From positions 1 through 27,520 of the forward strand of contig JBDKVA010000115.1 in NCBI GenBank assembly GCA_039679375.1: 27,520 nucleotides of DNA, in the 5' to 3' direction. The position numbers and the translations under genes are program-made. Shown one piece after another: positions 22,820 to 27,520 of the stretch (position 1 is the stretch's first letter; every line of letters begins with the position of its first letter). A model generated the notes under the pieces. The model did no database searches and was not told the origin of the DNA. It saw only the letters and a program-made list of their open reading frames with translations. Source of the DNA: JBDKVA01 sp039679375. Its GTDB lineage: Bacteria; Bacillota; Clostridia; Acetivibrionales; DTU013.

Positions 22820-23658
22820 GCTTCCGAAAATCTGTTTAGCTTCTTTTCAACGGTTATTAGTGTGTTTTTAATATCACTAGTAAAGTTATTATGTTCCAGT
22901 TTAAAATACAGGCAACGTACAAGGTTCTTGGAATTAACCCTCGCCACATATTGAATCCGTGTTTTATCCCACTCGCAGCATCGGCTCAATCCTAAAATCC
23001 AATTATGGATCAATGGAGAAGGCATTAAGTTATTCCTTATTATTCTGTAAACAACACGGGCGATCCGTTCATCCTCTTCATTGCATAAAAGATCCTTTCC
23101 ATTCCACAATACGGCTTGAATGGCTTCCAAAACTTCAATACATACCGATTCATCACTTTCGCCGCACTGCACGAGCTCATCCATTGCATCTGCTCCATGG
23201 GCTGCTCCATGAGCCCATCCGCAATCATCCGTATAACCGCGCAGATCCTTTTCCCGCCGATAATAGGCTAGTAATTTGTCTTTAGCCATTGTAAACATTT
23301 TATTATCCAGAAAAGGCTTTTCTCTATGCCGCGATAATATCAATACGACGGCAAGTATGGAAAATGTTCTTGTGAAGACGGTGTTATCCCCAAAACTGCC
23401 GATATGGTAAAACAAATGATTGTCATCCAGTAATAAAGACAGCATTCGCCGGAGCTCTTCTTCATTAAAATATTCCTTCCCGCAAATCCACTCGCAAAAG
23501 GTGCTGTAAATCAAATCATCGCGCAGTTCCGGATCGGGGTCTCCTATATACCGAAGCATCAAGCCGGCATAAGAATGTACATTTTCCCCTTCAGCAAGAT
23601 CATAATTATTGTCCCGCAACTTTATCAAGTTCAATATAAGCTGTTCTTTTTCTTTCAT
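22816..23658 (-). CDS. DUF2785 family protein
   Basis: Soluble 280-residue, mostly helical protein matching the DUF2785 pattern, with the hallmark DCGWAHGAAHGADAMDELVQC (about 147-167) and an N-terminal half of helical repeats. Function unknown in the family. AAGGAG lies 6 bases before the ATG. It starts 30 bases after the hicB stop on the same strand with no terminator between, so hicB and this gene probably share the promoter at 24187-24216. The stop codons of this gene and the importer permease overlap on opposite strands (22816-22819). Confidence 0.85.
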   Translation of the reverse strand: MKEKEQLILNLIKLRDNNYDLAEGENVHSYAGLMLRYIGDPDPELRDDLIYSTFCEWICGKEYFNEEELRRMLSLLLDDNHLFYHIGSFGDNTVFTRTFSILAVVLILSRHREKPFLDNKMFTMAKDKLLAYYRREKDLRGYTDDCGWAHGAAHGADAMDELVQCGESDESVCIEVLEAIQAVLWNGKDLLCNEEDERIARVVYRIIRNNLMPSPLIHNWILGLSRCCEWDKTRIQYVARVNSKNLVRCLYFKLEHNNFTSDIKNTLITVEKKLNRFSEA

Positions 23659-23688
23659 TTTTTTTGCTCCTTAATTCACAGTAGCTTC

Positions 23689-24060
23689 TTATGGCTTGTT
23701 TTCTGAAATGCAACTGATGTTTTTGCTGAGAAGGTAGAGGCAGTATTGATTCATACTGATTCCTTCCTGTTTTGATTTTTCAGATAATTCTTTATGGAGT
23801 GATTTTGGCAGCCGAAGCTTAAATTGGCCTGAATAATCCTCCAATACACCAGGCTCCGCTATTTCATATCCACTTTCCAGTGCGGCCAACAGCCATTGTT
23901 TTTTTGCATCCTCAAGCATTTGCATACCCTTATCCAGTTGTTCCGCACATGTCAGGCAACCCTTGAGTTCCGGAATAGACAATACATATCCGCCTTCAGT
24001 TTCATCCCTTACTACTTCAATTTTATAGTTCAAATCCATGTAATATTCTAAATTTTTCAC
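23689..24060 (-). CDS. hicB: HicB-family antitoxin
   Basis: Antitoxin of a HicAB type II system, 123 residues. N-terminal HicB partial RNase-H-like domain (about 8-60: YKIEVVRDETEGGYVLSIPEL, KGCLTCAEQLDKGMQMLEDAK) that binds the toxin, and a C-terminal ribbon-helix-helix (about 78-115: GQFKLRLPKSLHKELSEKSK then GISMNQYCLYLLSK) that would bind the operator. The start is GTG with AGGAGG 7 bases upstream; it overlaps the TGA of the hicA remnant (GTGA), the usual coupled arrangement. The antitoxin is intact although the toxin is not. Confidence 0.9.
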   Translation of the reverse strand: MKNLEYYMDLNYKIEVVRDETEGGYVLSIPELKGCLTCAEQLDKGMQMLEDAKKQWLLAALESGYEIAEPGVLEDYSGQFKLRLPKSLHKELSEKSKQEGISMNQYCLYLLSKNISCISENKP

Positions 24061-24165
24061 AGTTCATCCTCCTCACTTTCGATAATTTCCCTGACCAGCT
24101 TGATATATACAACCTTTATGGGTTCACTCTCCGGGATGGTTACAGGCGGTTTCCCATGTTGACAG
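24057..24165 (-). pseudogene. hicA toxin remnant (internal deletion and frameshift)
   Basis: Upstream of and overlapping hicB. The last 33 codons read GKPPVTIPESEPIKVVYIK then LVREIIESEEDEL, which matches the C-terminus of the longer clostridial HicA type (as I recall it: ...ITIPxxEPIKKVYVxxV...). At the upstream end, after AAAGGTGG, CTG TCA ACA TGG GAA would read (M)STWE, like the N-terminus MSxWxK of that family, but in another frame. So the middle, including the catalytic His region, is missing and the two ends are out of frame. The CTG in place of a start codon fits decay. Confidence 0.72.
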
Positions 24166-24186
24166 GTTTATCACCACCTTTAGTTT

Positions 24187-24216
24187 ATTATACTATGGTG
24201 TCATATATGGTGTCAA
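24187..24216 (-). promoter_or_regulatory. Promoter with tandem operator of the hicA remnant-hicB-DUF2785 operon
   Basis: Minus strand TTGACA (24211-24216), 18 bases, TATAAT (24187-24192). The 10-mer TATGGTGTCA on the plus strand occurs at 24194-24203 and 24206-24215, a 12-bp period, filling the space between the boxes. This is a plausible site for the HicB ribbon-helix-helix. Confidence 0.78.
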
Positions 24217-24242
24217 TATTAATATAGACTTTATTCACTCAA

Positions 24243-25172
24243 TTATACATCTGCACCTATCTGCAGCTTCATCATTCTTATTTCATAAGTAATCACGGAA
24301 GCTGCAACACCTACATTCAAAGAATCACACATTCCAAGCATTGGAATCGACAGCAACTGTGGATTGCAGGAATACCATTCCCCGCATATCCCATAGCGCT
24401 CATTCCCCACAACTAACACAGTATTTCCGATATAATCAAAGCTTTTATATGTTTTGTCCGCTCTTGTATCAGCCAGATAAATATGAAAATCATGGGCCTT
24501 CAACCAACTCATACATTCACCAATATCACCAATCTCTATGATAGGTATCGTAAACACGGCACCCATACTACCCTTAACAAGCTTTGGATTTGTAAGCCTT
24601 ATTTTTTTGTTGCAAATAAGCACGGCATCTACTCCCGCGCCATCACAGCTGCGAATGATGGTTCCGATATTGCCCGGTTTCTCAAGACCATCCAATACCA
24701 GAATTAAAGAATCATCCTTTACCTGCAGATTACCAATTTCATAGTCAGGAATTCGTACGATAGAGGCAAACCCATCCGGATCATCTCTGTCAGTTATTTT
24801 TTCAAACAGCTTCTTTGATATTATAAAAGTCTCTGCAGCCCTGTTTATTAGACTTTCCACCAATTCAACCCCTTCTTCGCTGTAGATTAATTCCGGACAG
24901 ACAAGAAGGCAGTTTATAAACAAATCAGTATCAAGAAGCTTTTGATGTGACCACATTCCTTCTGCTGCCAGAAGCTTTTCGGATTCATCGCTTGTGTTAT
25001 TCTGAATATGTTTTATCTGCTTTATTACAGGATGCTGGCTTCCGATAAATTTTACTTTCGATTTATATTTATCAAGTAAACTGTCTATCAAAATATTATC
25101 CATAGGAACCTCTATAACACAATATTCCGGCAGCACATATGGCAACGCTAAAGCCTTTTCCGCAATGCTCAT
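24243..25172 (-). CDS. SPOUT-class (TrmH/SpoU) RNA 2'-O-methyltransferase
   Basis: S-adenosylmethionine-dependent methylation of rRNA or tRNA ribose. The 309 residues carry the knotted SPOUT domain in the second half: motif 1 LDGLEKPGNIGTIIRSCDGA (about 170-190), motif 2 VLVVGNERYGI (about 250-260) and motif 3 LSIPMLGMCDSLNVGVAASV (about 275-295). The N-terminal part (FIGSQHPVIKQIKHIQNNTS, EKLLAAEGMW, and SKKLFEKITDRDDPDGFASI) matches the substrate-binding domain of RlmB/TsnR/AviRb-like enzymes. Members of this group include housekeeping and antibiotic-resistance methyltransferases; which applies is unknown. The start is uncertain: ATG 25172 has AAGG 6 bases upstream, but ATG 25103 with AGAGG is also plausible and would drop 23 residues. 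Confidence 0.9.
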   Translation of the reverse strand: MSIAEKALALPYVLPEYCVIEVPMDNILIDSLLDKYKSKVKFIGSQHPVIKQIKHIQNNTSDESEKLLAAEGMWSHQKLLDTDLFINCLLVCPELIYSEEGVELVESLINRAAETFIISKKLFEKITDRDDPDGFASIVRIPDYEIGNLQVKDDSLILVLDGLEKPGNIGTIIRSCDGAGVDAVLICNKKIRLTNPKLVKGSMGAVFTIPIIEIGDIGECMSWLKAHDFHIYLADTRADKTYKSFDYIGNTVLVVGNERYGICGEWYSCNPQLLSIPMLGMCDSLNVGVAASVITYEIRMMKLQIGADV

Positions 25173-25260
25173 GCTTAGCCTTGCAAACTATATTCCTGCA
25201 TGTAGTAATCTTAAAAGAATCGCGGGACCTAATAAATATAAAAAACTCATTAACACATTT

Positions 25261-25306
25261 ATTGCACAAAACCCGCCGGAGCTATTGTCCGACGGGTTTG
25301 GCGCAA
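25261..25306 (-). terminator. Hairpin terminator after the CD3324-like gene
   Basis: AAACCCGCCGGA (25269-25280) pairs with TCCGACGGGTTT (25288-25299) with one mismatch, and the flanks ATTGC/GCAAT extend the stem. On the minus strand it begins at the stop of the upstream gene. The U-tract is weak (GGGTTTT). Confidence 0.65.
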
Positions 25307-25585
25307 TTACTCAATAATATGCTGTTTTGAATATACGATCTTTTTGATACAGTCATAGGAAAGACAGAATACTGTTGTTAACTGTTCAATAGATAATCCT
25401 TTGCGAAATCGTAATCTTATTTCTGAATTCCTTCTTTGCAGGTATTCCCGGCTTCCTGAATTTTCACCCCAGCCTCTGCGCCCACTCTCAGGGCTGGGGA
25501 TATAGACCATTTCGCCTTTAATATATTTCTGAATTTCCTTGAGCAGCTCTTCCGGGAAGATTTCATCAGCTTTTTTATACTTCAT
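25307..25585 (-). CDS. CD3324-like small helix-turn-helix protein (Mor-activator-like)
   Basis: Product of 92 residues. The N-terminus MKYKKADEIFPEELLKEIQK and the middle YIKGEMVYIPSPESGRRGWG are typical of small clostridial proteins named after C. difficile CD3324. The C-terminus GLSIEQLTTVFCLSYDCIKKI reads as a helix-turn-helix similar to that of Mor-type transcription activators. Likely a DNA-binding regulator; targets unknown. Two SD sequences precede the ATG (AGGAG 10 bases and GGAG 5 bases upstream). The distal one lies in the 3' strand of an 8-bp hairpin (25598-25622). A short leader ORF and alternative pairings lie upstream, so expression is probably controlled at the RNA level. Confidence 0.8.
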   Translation of the reverse strand: MKYKKADEIFPEELLKEIQKYIKGEMVYIPSPESGRRGWGENSGSREYLQRRNSEIRLRFRKGLSIEQLTTVFCLSYDCIKKIVYSKQHIIE

Positions 25586-25597
25586 TCATTCTCCGCT

Positions 25598-25739
25598 CCT
25601 TAAAATTATTAGTTTTTTAAGGATGCAAAGTCTACATTATAAACTGTCCAAATTGTAGTAAGAATGAAAGCCGGCGATTATTTATCAGGCTCCATGCAAT
25701 CAACCGCCAACTGTTTATATTGCAGACTTTGCATGGAGC
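25598..25739 (-). promoter_or_regulatory. Structured leader with mutually exclusive pairings
   Basis: In the minus-strand transcript, segment 25739-25724 can pair with 25699-25689 (GCTCCATGCAA/TTGCATGGAGC, perfect 11 bp). It can instead pair with 25633-25623 (ATGCAAAGTCT/AGACTTTGCAT, perfect 11 bp, extending to 22 of 25 with 25647). The two cannot coexist because they share 25729-25734. Next to the second site, CCTTAAAA (25622-25615) pairs with TTTTAAGG (25605-25598) and covers part of the SD of the CD3324-like gene. Read on the plus strand, the first stem is followed by TTTTT (25740-25744), so a plus-strand terminator is an alternative explanation. Confidence 0.6.
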
Positions 25740-25771
25740 TTTTTACTTAAGAAATTAATAATTTTGACCAT
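25715..25771 (-). CDS. Short leader peptide ORF upstream of the CD3324-like gene
   Basis: An 18-codon ORF, MVKIINFLSKKLHAKSAI, preceded by AAAGGAGGG with ideal spacing (25777-25785). The ribosome binding site is among the strongest in the window, which argues that it is translated. Its coding sequence contains the segment that pairs in two exclusive ways (25724-25739), so translation could choose between the folds. The peptide is amphipathic and basic and resembles the N-terminal leader of AgrD-type autoinducer precursors (KIINFLSK...), but it stops before any signal-peptide core. Either a regulatory leader peptide or a decayed AgrD-like gene. Confidence 0.5.
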   Translation of the reverse strand: MVKIINFLSKKLHAKSAI

Positions 25772-26236
25772 ACTGACCCTCCTTTCATTTTATGCTGTAT
25801 CGCAATTACTGAATCCGGAATAAAAGATAACCACCCCCTGAAAAGTAAAGGCCGTAACCGGTACAAAGCACCAATCACAGCCATCCTCCATAAATAAAGC
25901 CCGGAACAAAATGTCCGGGCATCATTCACAGAAGCACAGCGTACTGTAACTGATACCCTTTAATATAACCATAAAGCCAACAGAAATAAAGCAACATATG
26001 CCTGCAAGACAGCAGGCTTAAGCTTATACTTGATTCACTGTCAACTTATTGGCTATTTAAGGGTATTAATCATGTTACCATACGCTCCGCATTACTATTA
26101 TTTTACATATATAATATCAATTTCAATACCGCCAGTCAAGCATATTATCATTTAAGGAACATGGCTGATCAGGTATTGAATAATTATCTTTGTTATGTAA
26201 TTTGCTGCCTAGATATGATTTAATTATTGTAATAAC
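25772..26236. other. Gene-free AT-rich region
   Basis: No convincing gene on either strand. A minus-strand ORF of 60 codons (25747-25929) has no recognisable feature. The region holds the hairpin at 25899-25920 and a small hairpin GCCTGC/GCAGGC (26000-26017). The remainder is AT-rich and may carry distant regulatory sites or the remains of a lost minus-strand gene. Confidence 0.5.
25899..25920 (-). terminator. Orphan terminator-like hairpin
   Basis: Minus strand GCCCGGA, 8-base loop, TCCGGGC, then TTTATTTAT. The 7-bp stem is perfect and GC-rich. No minus-strand gene is seen directly upstream, so it may mark the end of a lost gene or an unannotated RNA. Confidence 0.6.
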
Positions 26237-26309
26237 TGTCATAAATTGACATAAAAAGGCAAGATTTGCCTAACTTATTGTTTACATATTAATGATTGTT
26301 GGGTATAAT
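26237..26309 (+). promoter_or_regulatory. Promoter and palindromes of the DUF3990/DUF3791-type operon
   Basis: TTTACA (26281-26286), 17 bases, TATAAT (26304-26309). Just upstream are two perfect small palindromes: TGTCA-5-TGACA (26237-26251) and AGGCAA-GAT-TTGCCT (26257-26271), the latter ending 9 bases before the -35. They are candidate operators. Start is near 26316, giving a leader of about 10 bases. Confidence 0.7.
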
Positions 26310-26325
26310 ATTATAGGTGATGATT

Positions 26326-26634
26326 ATGAACTATTTTTTTGCGACTACCTTACGTGAAGCAAAAAGAATGTCAGCGCTTCGTGAATCATATGAAAAGCAG
26401 CTTGCGAGCCTGCCTAAGGGTTCGCTCCGGCTAAAAGAACGAAACGGTCGTAAATATTTTTACCTTGCCTACCGCCGCGACGGCAAGGTCGTAAGCGAAT
26501 ATGTCGGAAACGATGAATCCGTAGTTGCGGATTTGAAAGAACGGCTTGAGCGACGGAAAAATATTGAAAAGCTGCTAAAAAGCATTAAGAACGAGCTGCG
26601 TCTGATGAACAGAGCGTTGGAGGTGGCAAGATGA
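26326..26634 (+). CDS. Small basic coiled-coil protein, first gene of a DUF3990/DUF3791-type operon
   Basis: Product of 102 residues. The N-terminal helix FFATTLREAKRMSALRESYE is followed by a small beta-rich core LPKGSLRLKERNGRKYFYLA, then YRRDGKVVSEYVG, and a basic C-terminal coiled coil (ERRKNIEKLLKSIKNELRLM). The core resembles a short nucleic-acid-binding hairpin domain, but no characterised family is recognised. AGGTGA lies 7 bases before the ATG at 26326; a GTG at 26317 is less likely because it overlaps that site. Its TGA overlaps the ATG of the DUF3990 remnant (ATGA), so the two are translationally coupled. This gene alone in the operon appears intact; it could be the antitoxin or regulator, which is inference. 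Confidence 0.75.
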   Translation: MNYFFATTLREAKRMSALRESYEKQLASLPKGSLRLKERNGRKYFYLAYRRDGKVVSEYVGNDESVVADLKERLERRKNIEKLLKSIKNELRLMNRALEVAR

Positions 26635-26759
26635 TAATATACCACGGCAGTAAATTGTTCAATCAAATCCTTTTCCGTACCGACAAATCGCTAACCTATT
26701 GCCGCTTTACAGGATTCGAGAAGTTGGAGGCGCAAATTAATGGAAACGGATCAATTTAA
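26631..26759 (+). pseudogene. DUF3990 gene with internal deletion
   Basis: An in-frame ORF of 42 codons. Residues 1-8, MIIYHGSK, match the start of DUF3990 proteins (M-I-L-Y-H-G-S), an ADP-ribosyltransferase-like family of about 150-170 residues. Residues 9 onward, LFNQILFRTDKSLTY, then CRFTGFEKLE, match the usual C-terminal part (NQ-x-F-x-T-E-K-A-L). The roughly 110-residue centre, with most of the NAD-binding fold, is missing. The ATGA overlap with the preceding gene is kept, so the operon structure survives. Confidence 0.72.
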
Positions 26760-26975
26760 TCTTGTCTTGCAGACTATTTCCGCACATTTTAAGGTGTTTT
26801 GTCTTGAAAGAACAAGAGTGAGCATCATATGAAAGGCAAGGAAGCATTTCGCCTGTTCAAGGAGTATGGCGTACTTGATTACCTCGGTTCTTTCTATGAT
26901 GTGCTGCATTCTTTCGGGGATAAATACATCGTCGCAGACATTGATGAGTTTATAGCGGCTCGTCAGACGGTTTAG
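26740..26975 (+). pseudogene. DUF3791 gene, frameshifted
   Basis: Starts at ATG 26740 inside the DUF3990 remnant (METDQFNLVLQ, then KVFCLE) and hits TGA at 26830-26832. In the next frame the sequence SEHHMKGKEAFRLFKEYG, then VLDYLGSFYDVLHSFGDKY, then IVADIDEFIAARQ, continues to TAG 26973-26975. Together these form a normal DUF3791 protein of about 78 residues. A single-base change in length within about 26808-26820 explains the break. The C-terminal part could still be translated from ATG 26829 as 48 residues, but no good SD precedes it. Confidence 0.78.
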
Positions 26976-27052
26976 GTAAATAATAGTTTGCAGCCAGTCA
27001 GAAGTTAATGGCCAAACTCATGAGGATAGCGAAAATTAAGCTTTAAAGCTAG

Positions 27053-27109
27053 CTACACCTTGTTCAAGTATGGCCGGACATCATTGACAGCAATATCATA
27101 CTCGCTCAT
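27053..27109 (-). CDS. Very short ORF with strong ribosome binding site
   Basis: Eighteen codons, MSEYDIAVNDVRPYLNKV, preceded by GGGAGGGAACGGT and ATG. The site is strong, but the product matches nothing I know. It begins 35 bases after the next minus-strand ORF ends, so it may be its operon partner or the truncated start of a lost gene. The rest of 26976-27144 shows no gene. Confidence 0.3.
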   Translation of the reverse strand: MSEYDIAVNDVRPYLNKV

Positions 27110-27144
27110 ACCGTTCCCTCCCAAAGTTTCATTGAGTTGGGTTA

Positions 27145-27393
27145 TTATTGATTAAAATCGACCTTAACATAACCGTCATCAATATATTCTGCATTTACTT
27201 TCTTAAAATATTTCTTAAGCTTCTCATCATCGTCAAAATAGAATACTCCACCATGTCCATTTATACGAGAAGATGCATATTCAGTTACCTCTACACGATA
27301 TTTTGCGCCAAAGCCAATGTACACAGAAATATCTCCAGCATCGGATTTATAATAAATCACTTTAACTTTAGTTTTTTTCTTCCCTTTTCCCAC
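27145..27393 (-). CDS. Small hypothetical protein
   Basis: Product of 82 residues from a GTG start with AAAGGAG about 8 bases upstream; a longer reading from ATG 27435 has no such site and would add a spurious hydrophobic stretch. The basic N-terminus GKGKKKTKVKVIYYKSD is followed by beta-rich sequence (ISVYIGFGAKYRVEVTEYAS, GHGGVFYFDDDEKLKKYF) ending YVKVDFNQ. No family recognised, no membrane segment. Likely small soluble beta protein, followed by the short ORF at 27053-27109. Confidence 0.6.
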   Translation of the reverse strand: MGKGKKKTKVKVIYYKSDAGDISVYIGFGAKYRVEVTEYASSRINGHGGVFYFDDDEKLKKYFKKVNAEYIDDGYVKVDFNQ

Positions 27394-27452
27394 AATAAAC
27401 GCTCCTTTACAAAAACAAATGATTGTTATAAACACGAAGTGTATTTAGTTTC

Positions 27453-27474
27453 GCCATTTTTCGGGCAAAATGGC
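27453..27474. other. Hairpin near right edge
   Basis: GCCATTTT (27453-27460) pairs perfectly with AAAATGGC (27467-27474) around a 6-base loop. It lies upstream of the small minus-strand gene. No other feature is seen in 27394-27520. Confidence 0.4.
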
Positions 27475-27520
27475 TATATTATCGTCTCCAAGCTCAATTC
27501 CGCCATGCGACATAAGTAAA

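Noticed and set aside
237..25596. CATTCTCCGCT occurring near 239, 16241 and 25587
   Set aside because: Two occurrences lie in or beside coding sequence with different flanks; I could find no shared structure, so it looks like chance.
25623..25739. Possible frameshifted AgrD precursor continuing past the leader peptide (N-S-W...W-E-P-D-K in other frames)
   Set aside because: Needs two separate frameshifts and no agrB is present; kept only as an alternative reading of the leader peptide.
25747..25929. Minus-strand ORF of 60 codons
   Set aside because: No SD, no family, and it overlaps the leader peptide and its strong SD in another frame.

Overview
The window looks like chromosomal DNA of an anaerobic, spore-former-type Firmicute (class Clostridia). 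The grounds are strong AGGAGG ribosome binding sites, SigA promoters with TTGACA/TATAAT-like boxes, a fermentative AdhE under textbook Rex operators, a Clostridia-type CoA-disulfide reductase fusion, a CD3324-like small regulator and HicAB/DUF3990/DUF3791 modules. No rRNA, tRNA, CRISPR array, phage structural gene or intact insertion sequence was seen.

Layout. 1-236: edge region with a 24-bp-arm palindromic repeat. 237-3005: adhE (minus) with a promoter covered by two Rex-like sites. 3088-5576: a folded intergenic element, a pentapeptide-repeat protein, a second inverted-repeat element and an ACT-ACT-metallo-beta-lactamase protein. 5602-6516: an ABC ATPase remnant, inside which lies the promoter of the first Phd-Uma2 fusion gene. 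6814-9090: a coiled-coil protein of unknown function and malic enzyme (both minus). 9141-12461: dispersed repeat copy A, the second Phd-Uma2 gene, a ketopantoate-reductase-family gene, repeat copy B and a D-2-hydroxyacid dehydrogenase. 12653-16272: a four-module CoA-disulfide reductase with a palindromic operator over its -10, the third Phd-Uma2 gene, repeat copy C and a terminator. 16263-20279 (minus): glycerate utilisation, i.e. CdaR-type regulator, GntP-family permease and glycerate kinase. 20335-22819: an SsuABC/ThiXYZ-type importer operon. 22816-24216 (minus): broken hicA, intact hicB and DUF2785 gene. 24243-25785 (minus): a SPOUT RNA methyltransferase, and a CD3324-like regulator behind a short leader peptide whose coding sequence can pair in two exclusive ways. 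26237-26975: an operon whose DUF3990 (ADP-ribosyltransferase-like) gene is internally deleted and whose DUF3791 gene is frameshifted. 27053-27393: two small minus-strand ORFs.

How it fits together. The metabolic genes (AdhE, malic enzyme, glycerate kinase and permease, hydroxyacid dehydrogenase, CoA-disulfide reductase) describe a fermentative, redox-managed central metabolism. Among them sit accessory modules of toxin-antitoxin character. These are three separate copies of an antitoxin-domain/PD-(D/E)XK (Uma2) fusion, each with its own near-consensus promoter and candidate operator, plus two toxin loci (hicA, DUF3990) that have each lost the middle of the toxin while neighbours survive. The Phd-Uma2 family and the CD3324 leader are the best candidates for something not yet described.
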